Below, in pieces: positions 32,959 through 41,971 of a stretch of DNA of 64,000 nt. The number at the start of each line of letters is the position of its first letter. The first letter of the stretch is position 1. The translations under genes were made by a program, and so were the position numbers. Source of the stretch: Candidatus Cryptobacteroides faecipullorum. Lineage in GTDB: Bacteria > Bacteroidota > Bacteroidia > Bacteroidales > UBA932. Location: positions 1 to 64,000 of the forward strand of contig JADIMH010000065.1 of NCBI GenBank assembly GCA_017694885.1, read 5' to 3'. The notes below the pieces were generated by a model. The model did no database searches. It was not told where the DNA came from and was given only the letters and a program-made list of their open reading frames with translations.

Positions 32959-35900
32959 TTACAGATTAACGATAAGACCTACTGAATATATCCTGTTCAT
33001 AGGATAGTTCTTTCCTGCTTCTCCGTTGTAGCTGTTGCCCGTAAAGACGGCCTCAGGGTCGAACATCTTGGCCAGCTTGGTGAATGTCACGAGGTTGTCG
33101 CCGGAGAAATAGACCTGGAGTTTGGTAAGACCTATCTTCTTTATCATCTTCTGTGGGAAGTCATAGCTGAGGGTCAGGTTCTTGAGCCTGCAGTATGCAG
33201 CATTCTGAAGATAAAGGTCGCATGTCTGCTGGGTCTTGTTTGTGTACTGCGAAGTAGCGGCACCGGCAGCATTGATATAAGGTCTCGGATAGTAAGCATC
33301 CCTGTTGTCCTCGGTCCAATAGTCGAGATGCTGGGTAAAGACTGTAGTCTGAGCATAGGAACTTGCACCCCAGAAATACACTCCGCTCGGAGCCCAGTCG
33401 CGTTTCCCTACGCCCTGGAACATCACGCTCAGGGAGATTCCTTTCCATGAAAGCGAACCCTGGATAGTGTAGTTGTATCTTGGAGTAGTGCTGCCTATGA
33501 TTTCACGGTCGCCCATATCGTCCAGAGTATTGTTGCCGGTATCGATTCTTTCGTCTCCGTTCAGATTCTTATACTTCACGTCTCCAGGCTGCCATGGCTG
33601 GCTGGAAAGATAAGTAAGGTCGTAAGCGGCATTATAGGCATCGGCTTCTTCCTGGGTCTGGATAAGGCCGTCGGCGCGGTATCCCCAAATCTCGCCTACT
33701 TCACGTCCCTTATACCATGCACCGGCAGGGTTCGTTCCGGTAGGGTTCGAATATTCGGTAACTACAGCCGTAGCGTCATATACCGATCCGCCTATCGAGA
33801 AGTCCACTTCCTTGGCAATCTGGCCTCTATAGAGTACGGAGAACTCCCATCCGCGGTTACGCATGCAGGCATTGTTCGTCTGAGGAGGCGTAGCTCCGAA
33901 CATGTCAGGAAGTTCTTCTACAGGGCCGAGCATATCCCTCGTATCTCTCTGGAAGAACTCCAGGCTACCGGTCAGTCTGCCTTTGAACATGTTCCAGTCG
34001 AGGGCGATGTTCTTGCTGTCCACCTTTTCCCATGTAGTATTAGGGTTGACAACACCCGGAGCATAGAAATACATCTCGCGTCCGTTCTGGAAATACCAAC
34101 TGGTCTGCGCACCCGGGCTGATTGTAGAGGCAAAAGTATAAAGGGCGGCACCCGCCTGGTTTCCGAGCTGTCCCCATGAAGCTCTCAGCTTCAGTTCATC
34201 GAATATATGGTTTGCCGGCTCGAAGAAAGGCTCTCTGGCAATATTCCAGCCGACAGACACTGAAGGGAAGAAGCCCCAGCGGTTTCCTTTGGCAAATCTC
34301 GATGACCCGTCATAACGTGCGCTGAACTCAACCAGATACCTTCCGTCATAGTCATAATTGATACGGCCGAAGAAACCTCTTGTGGCCCAGCCGTTACGGG
34401 TCTCGGTCACCACTTTGTTGTCATCAGACATACCGAGATTAAGACCCGAGTTGGTGTATGTGGCAAGGTCGGTCGTATAACCGTACATGTAGTTATAGTC
34501 ATAATTTTCCTCCTGGAAACCTACTGTAGCGGCAAAGTTGTTCTTGCCTGCAGAGAAATTGTAGGAAGTATAGAGATTCAGGGACTGGTAACGGATTATA
34601 TCCATCTTTCTTGTGTAGGCGCCGTCTGCCACAACACCCATCTCGCCTCTGGTACCCTTGCTCGTAGTGACCCCGTCAAGTGCGTAGATATCAGGAGCCT
34701 GATTCATCGCCTTATAGTTCCAGTTATTCTGCTTATAGGTGTAATCAGCGAAAATCTTCCAGTTCTTCACAGGCTCGACTTCCAGACCGAGAGTAAAAAG
34801 GAAGTCATCGTCAAGACTGTTGGTGAATGTGCCGCTCTGGAGATAAGGCACCAGGGACAGCTCCGTGAAATGTCCGTTCGGATCCTTGTAATGGACAGTC
34901 GGGCGGAAACGGGCGAGAGAGTGGTAGAATCCTTCGGAAAGACCGCCGGAACCGAATGGAGTGTTGGTCTCCTGGTGGCTGTACTTGGCATTGAATTTAA
35001 GACGCAGCCATTTGGTAAGATCGGCATTGAGGTTTCCGTTGATATTGAACCTCTTGTAATCGATATCCGCATAACGGAGAATACCGTCTTCAGTATAGGC
35101 GCCGCCGGAAACATAGTAACGTACCTTGTCGGTTCCGCCGCTGAGACTCAGGTTGTGGTCCTGCTTGAAGGCGAAATTCTTATAGTGCAGATCGAAATAG
35201 TCTGTATTTCCGACACCGCTTTCAGAGTTTTCGAAAGCAGGATTCATCGATGAACCGGCAGGAAGCTCAGCCCAAGGGTCAACGCTTGAAGGGTTGTCTA
35301 TGAACTGCTGAAGCAATGCTATCTTTTCATCTGAATAAAGCCTGGTACTTCCCGTGTTCCTTACACCTTCGTTCCAGAAGTTGGCGAATTCAACGGAATT
35401 TGCCATGTCCGGAAGGACTGTAGGCTGCGTCCAGCCGAGGTTTCCGTGATAGCTGACCCTCATCTTGCCTTCTTCTCCGCTCTTGGTGGTCACGAGGATC
35501 ACACCGTATGCGGCGCGTGCTCCGTAGATGGCACTGGCGGAAGCATCCTTGAGGACTGAAATGCTCGCAACGTCGTTAGGATTCACATCTGAAAGGTCCA
35601 TTTCCACTCCGTCTACAAGGACATAAGGATTGGAAGTGCCCGACAGGTTACCTTGACCGCGGATCTGGAGAGTTCCCTTGGAACCAGGACGTCCCGAGTT
35701 GCTGTTGTTCACGGTAAGACCAGGAACAAGACCCTGCAGACTCTGCGTGATATTCGCGACAGGACGCATATCGAGGTCCTCTGATTCCACTGTAGAGACC
35801 GAACCGGTAAGGTTCACTTTCTTCTGAACACCGTAACCCACAACCACTACTTCGTCAAGGAAGTCCATAGAGGTACGGAGAAGGATATTCTGCGTAGCCT

Positions 35901-36195
35901 GGCCGTTCCATGTGATTTCCTGGGTATTGTATCCCAAAAGAGAAAATACGATAATGTCTCCCTGATTAAGACCAGAAAGAGTATAGCTTCCGTCGAAATC
36001 GGATGTAACTCCATTGTTGGTATCCTTTACAAAGACGGCGGCGCCCACTACCGGGCCGCTTTCATCTGTTATGACACCTGTAAGAGTTCCTGACCCCCCC
36101 TGAGCAAAAGCCTGAGGGGCGAAAACATTCAGGACAAGTGCAGACACGACGAATGCACAGACAAGCCTGAATGCAGACTTAATTTTTAGAAACAT
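32959..36195 (-). CDS. SusC/RagA-family TonB-dependent glycan importer
   Basis: 1078 residues. A signal peptide (about 1-31) ends at AFAQ. A carboxypeptidase-regulatory-like domain follows ('GVITDESGPVVGAAVFVKDTNNG', about 38-120), then the plug with 'VVVVGYGVQKKVNLTGSVS' and 'YVLVDGVEMDL' (about 125-235), then the 22-strand barrel to the C-terminus. The TonB-dependent barrel imports oligosaccharides with SusD. The first codons after the signal peptide contain a run of seven G (36094-36100), where slippage would abolish the protein. It follows the GH20 gene by 88 bases. Confidence 0.96.
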   Translation of the reverse strand: MFLKIKSAFRLVCAFVVSALVLNVFAPQAFAQGGSGTLTGVITDESGPVVGAAVFVKDTNNGVTSDFDGSYTLSGLNQGDIIVFSLLGYNTQEITWNGQATQNILLRTSMDFLDEVVVVGYGVQKKVNLTGSVSTVESEDLDMRPVANITQSLQGLVPGLTVNNSNSGRPGSKGTLQIRGQGNLSGTSNPYVLVDGVEMDLSDVNPNDVASISVLKDASASAIYGARAAYGVILVTTKSGEEGKMRVSYHGNLGWTQPTVLPDMANSVEFANFWNEGVRNTGSTRLYSDEKIALLQQFIDNPSSVDPWAELPAGSSMNPAFENSESGVGNTDYFDLHYKNFAFKQDHNLSLSGGTDKVRYYVSGGAYTEDGILRYADIDYKRFNINGNLNADLTKWLRLKFNAKYSHQETNTPFGSGGLSEGFYHSLARFRPTVHYKDPNGHFTELSLVPYLQSGTFTNSLDDDFLFTLGLEVEPVKNWKIFADYTYKQNNWNYKAMNQAPDIYALDGVTTSKGTRGEMGVVADGAYTRKMDIIRYQSLNLYTSYNFSAGKNNFAATVGFQEENYDYNYMYGYTTDLATYTNSGLNLGMSDDNKVVTETRNGWATRGFFGRINYDYDGRYLVEFSARYDGSSRFAKGNRWGFFPSVSVGWNIAREPFFEPANHIFDELKLRASWGQLGNQAGAALYTFASTISPGAQTSWYFQNGREMYFYAPGVVNPNTTWEKVDSKNIALDWNMFKGRLTGSLEFFQRDTRDMLGPVEELPDMFGATPPQTNNACMRNRGWEFSVLYRGQIAKEVDFSIGGSVYDATAVVTEYSNPTGTNPAGAWYKGREVGEIWGYRADGLIQTQEEADAYNAAYDLTYLSSQPWQPGDVKYKNLNGDERIDTGNNTLDDMGDREIIGSTTPRYNYTIQGSLSWKGISLSVMFQGVGKRDWAPSGVYFWGASSYAQTTVFTQHLDYWTEDNRDAYYPRPYINAAGAATSQYTNKTQQTCDLYLQNAAYCRLKNLTLSYDFPQKMIKKIGLTKLQVYFSGDNLVTFTKLAKMFDPEAVFTGNSYNGEAGKNYPMNRIYSVGLIVNL

Positions 36196-36234
36196 ATGAA
36201 TAACGGTTAGTTAGTTATTAAAGTGCTATTTCGA

Positions 36235-36242
36235 CAAATATA
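36235..36242 (-). promoter_or_regulatory. Putative internal -7 box before susC
   Basis: Reverse-strand TATATTTG, 39 bases before the susC ATG in an AT-rich gap of 88 bases. No -33 TTG is seen. It may give susCD a promoter of its own. Confidence 0.4.
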
Positions 36243-36283
36243 GTATTTTTTATACTAATTCCGAGAATTCGCTAAAAAAATAA

Positions 36284-38605
36284 TCAATCAACACCTATTT
36301 CATCTACAAAAAGGAAAGCCTTGCGTCCGGCTCCCGGATGCCAGGCCGGGAGTTCGGGAGTACATTTGCCGACGATGCGGACATATCTGGCAGGGGTTTC
36401 AGCAAATGATATCTCATATTTGTGAGGGACATTGTTCTTCGAGCCTTTTTCCAGCACAGGGAACCGGGCGGAGCCAGCCTTCCTGAAAGACTTTCCGTCT
36501 TCAGAGACATAGACCTCAAGGCCGGTAAGGCCGAAAATGAAATCTCCAGGCACGAGCATGGTATTGACGAAAGCAGTAGAAACCGTCTGATCGGACAACA
36601 GGTCGAAAGTCACGTCAAGATCCTGTCCGTAAATTCCGAGATATCTTCCGGAACGGTAACTGTCATCCCCGAACAGGCCGTCATTCATGATGGAAGCGCC
36701 TTTATAAGTGAACTGGGGGTCAGGCTCGCAGGAAAGTTCTATCGGACACATTGTAACCTTATTGGCCTTAAGGGTTTCGCTTACGGTCTCCGAATTCCTG
36801 CCGTTTCTAACCGCCACTGCCTTTATCACTGTCTCTCCGGATACGGTGAACGGTCCGGCATACTTTTCCGATGCAGATGAAGGGTCCGTGCCGTCAAGCG
36901 TATAATATACTGCAGCACCGTCAAATGTAGAAAGCGTGACTACCGCCTTGCCGGCTTCTCCTGAAGGAGCCAGGTCGATTACCGGATTTTCTATATCAGG
37001 CCTGTAATGCAGGCCCATAAGACGGTAAAGGTCCAGCTGGTGACGCAGCCTTGCGAGAAAATCCCCGAGATTCCTTCCGGAAGGGTCGGACCACTGGAGT
37101 TCGCTGAGCGCATCAATCCGGGGCATCATCTGCCACTCCATCTTGGTGCTGTCTTTGGTCCACTCAGTCCAGATGCAGGCCTGGACTCCGATAATGTTTT
37201 TCTTCTGTTCATCGGTAAGCTTGTCCGAAACAGGGTTGAAGTCATATACCCGCTGCACGCTCGAGACTCCTTTCAGACGGTTATACCCGGGATTGCTGAA
37301 ATACAGATGGCTTATAGGGCAGACGATGGTCTTGTGTCCGAGCCGTGCCGAACGTATGGAAGCATCCTCTCCCGTCCATGCCATTACAGTTACCGAAGTA
37401 TCGGGGTCGCCGTCGAGGATTTCATCCCATGCGAGCATCTTGCGTCCTCTCGATTCGATTTCCTTTTTCACTTCTCCCATGAACCACACCTGCAGCTGAT
37501 TCTCTTTAGTATGCTCCGGAGTATCTTTCAGGCCGAGCTCCCTGATCCTGGCCTGGCATACCGGACATTCTTTCCAGCGGGCTTTCGGACACTCGTCTCC
37601 GCCGATATGTATATATTCGGACGGGAAAATGTCCATAATCTCGGAAAGGACATCCTTTGCGAACTGCAGTGTCTGCTCTTTTCCCCCGCACAGGACTTCC
37701 TTGAATACGCCGAAACGGGTCTGGACTTCATATGGGCCGCCGGTACATCCGAGCTCGGGATATGCCGCCAGGGCCGCCATCATATGTCCCGGCATGTCCA
37801 CTTCAGGAATGACGGTTATGAAGCGCTCGGCTGCATAACGGACTATCTCCCTGGCCTCTTCCTGCGTATAGAATCCGCTGACCGGCACACCGTCGTATTT
37901 GCCGGATCCCGGTGCGGTGATCGTTTCCTTGCGGACAGATCCTATCTCGGTAAGTTTAGGGTATTTCTTGATCTCGATGCGCCATCCCTGGTCTTCGGTC
38001 AGATGCCAGTGGAAGTAATTGATGTTGTGCAGGGCCATCACATCGATAAGTTCTTTCAGATAATCGACAGAGAAGAAATGTCTGCCGACATCCACCATGA
38101 AGCCCCTGTAGCCGAATCTCGGGAAATCATACACCGATCCGGCAGGAACGGCAGGGCGCCCCCCTGTTTCTACAGTTATCGGCAGAGCCTTGTGGATAGT
38201 CTGCACGCCATAGAAAACGGCCGCTTCGCTCTGTCCTTCCACCGTTATCCGGTTTTCTGAAACATCAAGCCTGTACCCGTCTTTCTCCGGTATCGACTGA
38301 TCTATGCTTAAAATTATGGAATGTTTCCCCGGAGTATCGGAAAGCCTTACCTTTACGCCGGTCACTTCCTCAATATATGAAGCAAGGAATTCCGCTGTTC
38401 TGGCAAGCTTTTCATTATCTGCAGGATAGACAATCTCCGTCGAACGTGTTACTGCAAACGGAGCAGCGTCCTCCTTCTCTATCAGTACCTGTGGCTTCGG
38501 AATGACATCGAGGTCGCCGGTCACAGTGCCGCCATTTCCTGAACAGGAAAACAATACCGCAAGGAAAGCCCCTGCGGCCGCAATTCTGAGATGGGTTAAA
38601 TTCAT
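36284..38605 (-). CDS. GH20 beta-N-acetylhexosaminidase
   Basis: 773 residues. The signal peptide ends in a lipobox-like FSCSG (Cys near 21). Domains in order: an N-terminal GH20b domain (about 35-160), the catalytic TIM barrel (about 163-510) with 'FHWHLTEDQGWR' and the catalytic D-E pair in H-I-G-G-D-E near 337-338, a chitobiase-type C-terminal domain with 'VYYTLDGTDPSSAS' (about 550-625), and a jelly-roll resembling an F5/8-type C domain at the end. The D-E pair does substrate-assisted hydrolysis of terminal beta-GlcNAc or GalNAc. It is the first gene of the PUL, directly behind a full promoter. Confidence 0.95.
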   Translation of the reverse strand: MNLTHLRIAAAGAFLAVLFSCSGNGGTVTGDLDVIPKPQVLIEKEDAAPFAVTRSTEIVYPADNEKLARTAEFLASYIEEVTGVKVRLSDTPGKHSIILSIDQSIPEKDGYRLDVSENRITVEGQSEAAVFYGVQTIHKALPITVETGGRPAVPAGSVYDFPRFGYRGFMVDVGRHFFSVDYLKELIDVMALHNINYFHWHLTEDQGWRIEIKKYPKLTEIGSVRKETITAPGSGKYDGVPVSGFYTQEEAREIVRYAAERFITVIPEVDMPGHMMAALAAYPELGCTGGPYEVQTRFGVFKEVLCGGKEQTLQFAKDVLSEIMDIFPSEYIHIGGDECPKARWKECPVCQARIRELGLKDTPEHTKENQLQVWFMGEVKKEIESRGRKMLAWDEILDGDPDTSVTVMAWTGEDASIRSARLGHKTIVCPISHLYFSNPGYNRLKGVSSVQRVYDFNPVSDKLTDEQKKNIIGVQACIWTEWTKDSTKMEWQMMPRIDALSELQWSDPSGRNLGDFLARLRHQLDLYRLMGLHYRPDIENPVIDLAPSGEAGKAVVTLSTFDGAAVYYTLDGTDPSSASEKYAGPFTVSGETVIKAVAVRNGRNSETVSETLKANKVTMCPIELSCEPDPQFTYKGASIMNDGLFGDDSYRSGRYLGIYGQDLDVTFDLLSDQTVSTAFVNTMLVPGDFIFGLTGLEVYVSEDGKSFRKAGSARFPVLEKGSKNNVPHKYEISFAETPARYVRIVGKCTPELPAWHPGAGRKAFLFVDEIGVD

Positions 38606-38635
38606 ATCTGAAAAATTATATGGTTAGTCTACAGG

Positions 38636-38665
38636 CAAAGGTAAGAATAAAACTAACAATAGCAA
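38636..38665 (-). promoter_or_regulatory. Promoter of the GH20-susC-susD-sulfatase operon
   Basis: Read on the minus strand, TTG (38663-38665) and TACCTTTG (38636-38643) are 19 bases apart, a full match to the Bacteroidota consensus, 30 bases before the GH20 ATG. No operator or regulator gene is seen beside it. Confidence 0.8.
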
Positions 38666-38667
38666 TA

Positions 38668-38702
38668 AGGCCTGTTCCCGGAAATCTCCGGCAAACAGGC
38701 CT
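38668..38702 (-). terminator. Terminator downstream of the carboxylase-like gene
   Basis: AGGCCTGTT...CCGGA faces TCCGG...AAACAGGCCT around a short loop (38668-38702), followed on the minus strand by a T-rich run. It ends the carboxylase transcript just before the PUL promoter, whose -33 box begins in the tail of this hairpin. Confidence 0.75.
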
Positions 38703-38728
38703 GAAACGATATCCTTTTTATTCAAGGA

Positions 38729-40510
38729 TTATTCTACAAATGCTATTATTTCACCTTTGGCCACCATATCGCCCTGCTTTGAGCATACTGCGACAATACG
38801 GCCGTCGACTGCAGGAACCACCTCTTCCATTCCATAGTATGTCTGGATATAGCTCATGGCCTGGCCCGCCTTGACTTCCGTGCCGACAACAGGAGCCGTC
38901 GAAGCGTCATCTACATCGACCTGCCACAGCAGCTGTCCTTTTACAGGAGCCTGGACAGGGGTAGCCTTCGGATATTTCTCCGCAATCTTCTCTACATCGT
39001 ATTTCGGCATTTCCACTACCGGACGGACAATCACTATCGGAGCACCTGCCTTTTCCTTTGCTGCTTCAAGGTCCTTCTTGAAACGCTCTTTGGCTATGCC
39101 GCTCTTGTAGTCACGGTACTGGCGCTCATGCATAGCGAACTCGAACAGTTCCTCATCATCCTCTCCGGTATCCCAGCCTTCTTCCTTCATCATCTGACGG
39201 TACTTGTCAAGTTCGTTCGGGAATGCATCCTGAGGGTTGCCGGTATAGAATTCGAGACCTTTGGTCTTCGCGAGTTCCACGATTTCAGGAGCAAGCTCGC
39301 CAGGCAGTTTTCCCATCTTGCCGAGAATCATATTCCAGGTATCCTTGTCGATCGTAGACCATCTCGGCTGTCCCTTGAGTATGTTCATAAGGTTCATCAG
39401 GGCAGTATTCTTCACATACTGGCTGAACGGTGTAACAAGCGGAGGATAGCCCAGACGAGGCCATACATACTCCACCTCCTGGAACAGCATCACCATCAGT
39501 TCGTCAAGAGACATCTCTTTCTTGCCCTGGGCGCGCAAGGAAGCGTTGATTGCGCCATGGAATCCTTTCAGGTCCGCCATCATCGATCCCATCATGCCGC
39601 CCGGAAGGCCGCATCCTACGAGCAGGGAGCTCATATGGGAGTTGTTCGGATCGATCCAGTACCCGAGGAATTCGTCCATGAACTTCTGGGTCAGACGGCG
39701 TACCTCCATGTAGGCGTTCATATTGAGGTCCTTTACCTTGAAACCGTCAGCCTTCATCATCTCGCGGATGGTTATTACATCCGGATGCACTTTTCCCCAT
39801 GAAAGCGGCTCTACCGCCACATCGAGGTAGTCGGCGCCGGCCCTTGCCACCTCAAGCATTGAGGCAGGAGAAAAACCGGGACCCGTATGTCCGTGATACT
39901 GTACCTTGATATGAGGGTATTTCTTCTTGATGGAAGAAGTGAGTTTGCCCAGGAATGTAGGACGTCCGATACCTGCCATATCCTTGAGACAGATCTCATC
40001 GCACCCGTATTCCACTACCTTGTCCACTATACCCATATAGTATTCGACCGTATGGATAGGAGAATTGGTTATGGAAAGGGCCACCTGGGAAATCATTCCG
40101 CCCTTCTTCGCGTATTCTACGGAAAGGCGCAGGTTCCTGTGGTCGTTAAGGCCGCAGAACGAACGGGAGATGTTGGTGCCCTGCTTGCACTTTACCTTAT
40201 ACATAAGTTCGCGGACATCAGCAGGTACAGGATTCATCCTGAGTGCGTTGAGTCCGCGTTCAAGCATGTGTGTCTGTATTCCGACCTTGTTGAATGGAGC
40301 AGTCCACTCACGTACGGCCTTGTTAGGGTTCTCTCCGAACAGGAGGTTGACCTGTTCGAATGCTCCACCATTGGTTTCAACCCTGTCGAAGCATCCCATG
40401 TCGATAATCGCAGGAGCTACCTCTTTAAGCTGGCTGACCGTAGGCACATACTTGCCTGAAGACTGCCACATGTCCCTGTAGACCAGGGAGAATTTTATTT
40501 CTCTTGCCAT
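38729..40510 (-). CDS. Divergent PYC/OadA-type carboxyltransferase with a lysine-less biotinyl-like domain
   Basis: 593 residues from ATG 40510 (MAREIKF; the track start at 40543 is too long). The N-terminal two thirds are a TIM barrel of the pyruvate carboxylase/oxaloacetate decarboxylase type: 'SLVYRDMWQSS' takes the place of D-x-x-L-R-D-x-x-Q-S, 'EICLKDMAGIGRP' keeps the K-D-M-A-G lysine, and 'YHGHTGPG' stands where H-x-H-D-T-S-G is usual. The last 75 residues look like a biotinyl domain (strands 'VQAPVKGQLLWQV', 'VVPAVDGRIVAVCSKQGD'), but the segment 'SYIQTYYGMEEV' replaces the E-A-M-K-M motif, so no biotinylated Lys exists. The usual role, carboxyl transfer to pyruvate, is therefore doubtful unless it uses another carrier. 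Confidence 0.85.
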   Translation of the reverse strand: MAREIKFSLVYRDMWQSSGKYVPTVSQLKEVAPAIIDMGCFDRVETNGGAFEQVNLLFGENPNKAVREWTAPFNKVGIQTHMLERGLNALRMNPVPADVRELMYKVKCKQGTNISRSFCGLNDHRNLRLSVEYAKKGGMISQVALSITNSPIHTVEYYMGIVDKVVEYGCDEICLKDMAGIGRPTFLGKLTSSIKKKYPHIKVQYHGHTGPGFSPASMLEVARAGADYLDVAVEPLSWGKVHPDVITIREMMKADGFKVKDLNMNAYMEVRRLTQKFMDEFLGYWIDPNNSHMSSLLVGCGLPGGMMGSMMADLKGFHGAINASLRAQGKKEMSLDELMVMLFQEVEYVWPRLGYPPLVTPFSQYVKNTALMNLMNILKGQPRWSTIDKDTWNMILGKMGKLPGELAPEIVELAKTKGLEFYTGNPQDAFPNELDKYRQMMKEEGWDTGEDDEELFEFAMHERQYRDYKSGIAKERFKKDLEAAKEKAGAPIVIVRPVVEMPKYDVEKIAEKYPKATPVQAPVKGQLLWQVDVDDASTAPVVGTEVKAGQAMSYIQTYYGMEEVVPAVDGRIVAVCSKQGDMVAKGEIIAFVE

Positions 40511-40540
40511 AAATAAGATATTATCAATCTGTTCAGCCTG

Positions 40541-40548
40541 CAAATATA
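40541..40548 (-). promoter_or_regulatory. Putative -7 box for the carboxylase-like gene
   Basis: Reverse-strand TATATTTG, 30 bases before ATG 40510 and right after the dehydrogenase stop. This supports the ATG at 40510 over the longer ORF. No ideal -33 TTG. Confidence 0.5.
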
Positions 40549-40558
40549 ATGGTTTTTA

Positions 40559-41413
40559 TCAAACATTCATCCTTATAGGAGAGAGAAGTCTGTATATCCA
40601 TGCCAGCACAGGGTCGGGAAGGACTCTTACCACAGGCTTGAAAATATGGTTCAGAAGACCTGGCATTGTACCTTTACGTCTTTTGAATGTGGCTTTCAGG
40701 GCCTTTTCCACCGCCGTTTCCGCCGGTACCATTATCCGCAGGGCCCGTGCCAGTTTCCGGTATGAAGGCTTCAGGTTGAAAAGCGGGGTATCCACTGCGC
40801 CGAAATATGCGTTGGTCACACTCACTCCGGTTCCGCGGCATTCCACTCTCAGTGCGCGTGAAAAATCTTTTACGAAGCGCTTGGTAGAGGCATACATCCC
40901 GAGCCCGGGCCACGGGATCCATGCGGCAAGGGACGAGACATTGAGTACGTAGCCGCATCCGCGTTTACGCATGTCCGGAACATACGCCCGGCAAAGCAGC
41001 AGCGGCGTATAATCATGCACCATGACCATTCTGGCAAGGGCTGCGGGAGATGTCTCGGCTATTTCCTGATAGTAGAAAAGTCCGGCGTTGTTTATCAGCA
41101 CTTCGATATCGCATCCGTGCTGTCCGGTAAACGCATAGACTTTCTCGGCGGCGTCCTGCCTGGAAAGGTCCTGTACCAAAGGCAGGACCTTAAAAGAAGA
41201 CTTGTACGGAATCCTCCAGTCCGACAGAGAGGCGACCTGCTCCCTCAACTCATCGGCGGTTTTTTCCAGCCTGTCCGCACTGATGTCAACTATTACAAGG
41301 CTGTACCCCATCATGGCAAGCCTTCCGGCATATAGTTTCCCCATTCCGGAGGCGGCTCCGGTGACAAGGGCAAAGGCTTGATACTCTTTAAAATTCTGAC
41401 TGTCTATTTTCAT
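40559..41413 (-). CDS. Short-chain dehydrogenase/reductase
   Basis: 284 residues. The cofactor motif 'LVTGAASGMGK' (T-G-x3-G-x-G) is near residue 18, 'LINNAGLFYY' is the N-N-A-G motif, and the catalytic 'VSS' with Y-A-S-T-K (Y-x3-K) is about residues 150-190. It should oxidise or reduce a hydroxyl or keto group with NAD(P). The C-terminal region is rich in Arg and Lys and has a hydrophobic end (VLAWIYRLLSPIR), so it may sit at the membrane. The substrate is not evident. It is 48 bases upstream of the carboxylase-like gene on the same strand and divergent from the Fur gene. Confidence 0.9.
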   Translation of the reverse strand: MKIDSQNFKEYQAFALVTGAASGMGKLYAGRLAMMGYSLVIVDISADRLEKTADELREQVASLSDWRIPYKSSFKVLPLVQDLSRQDAAEKVYAFTGQHGCDIEVLINNAGLFYYQEIAETSPAALARMVMVHDYTPLLLCRAYVPDMRKRGCGYVLNVSSLAAWIPWPGLGMYASTKRFVKDFSRALRVECRGTGVSVTNAYFGAVDTPLFNLKPSYRKLARALRIMVPAETAVEKALKATFKRRKGTMPGLLNHIFKPVVRVLPDPVLAWIYRLLSPIRMNV

Positions 41414-41460
41414 AACCGTATCAGAAACTCGTATTCTAAATTTGAATTGTTCAATTTTAT

Positions 41461-41491
41461 TTGGCGCAAGGGCAAAATATTCCTAATTTTG
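41461..41491 (+). promoter_or_regulatory. Promoter of the Fur-family gene
   Basis: TTG at 41461-41463 and TAATTTTG at 41484-41491, 20 bases apart, 21 bases before ATG 41513. The box supports that ATG over the longer ORF at 41378, which would begin upstream of the promoter. Confidence 0.75.
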
Positions 41492-41512
41492 CGCAATTCG
41501 AGCTGCAAATAT

Positions 41513-41971
41513 ATGACCAATTCCAGAAATACGAATATAGAAACGTTCAAAACCAGCCTGAAAAGACATGGGCTGAAAGCCACTCCCCAGAGGCTTGCCG
41601 TTCACGAAGCCATGATGAAGCTCGGACATGCCTCTGCGGACATGGTCACTGAAGAGATCCGGAAAAACGGGACTACGAAAGTAACGGTCGCCTCAGTCTA
41701 CAACATCCTTTCAAACCTCGCCCTGCTGGGAATATACGACCACAGGCTGAGCGCCAACAACAAGATGTACTTCGATGTCAACACCTTCAGGCACCTTCAC
41801 ATCTATGATTGCGAGAACCACGAGTTCAAGGATATAATAGACGATGACCTGCTGGCTCTGGTAGAAAAACACCTTGTCCGCAGAAAATTCAAAGGCTACA
41901 GGATTGAAGACATCGACATCCAGCTGATAGGAAGGCCTACCAGAAAAAAATCCAAAAGCGTCTCGGCATGA
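41513..41971 (+). CDS. Fur/PerR-family metalloregulator
   Basis: 152 residues from ATG 41513. The winged helix ('HGLKATPQRLAVHEAMMKLGHASADMVTEEI', 'TVASVYNILSNLALLGI') and a C-terminal dimer domain are clear. The metal region reads 'FRHLHIYDCENHEF', near the H-x-H core of the family. Only one Cys (DCENH) remains where most members have C-x-x-C, and no second C-x-x-C is seen near the C-terminus, so the structural zinc site may be absent. It would repress iron, zinc or peroxide genes. Its stop overlaps the ATG of the next gene by 4 bases. A typical role is possible, but the metal is unknown. Confidence 0.88.
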   Translation: MTNSRNTNIETFKTSLKRHGLKATPQRLAVHEAMMKLGHASADMVTEEIRKNGTTKVTVASVYNILSNLALLGIYDHRLSANNKMYFDVNTFRHLHIYDCENHEFKDIIDDDLLALVEKHLVRRKFKGYRIEDIDIQLIGRPTRKKSKSVSA

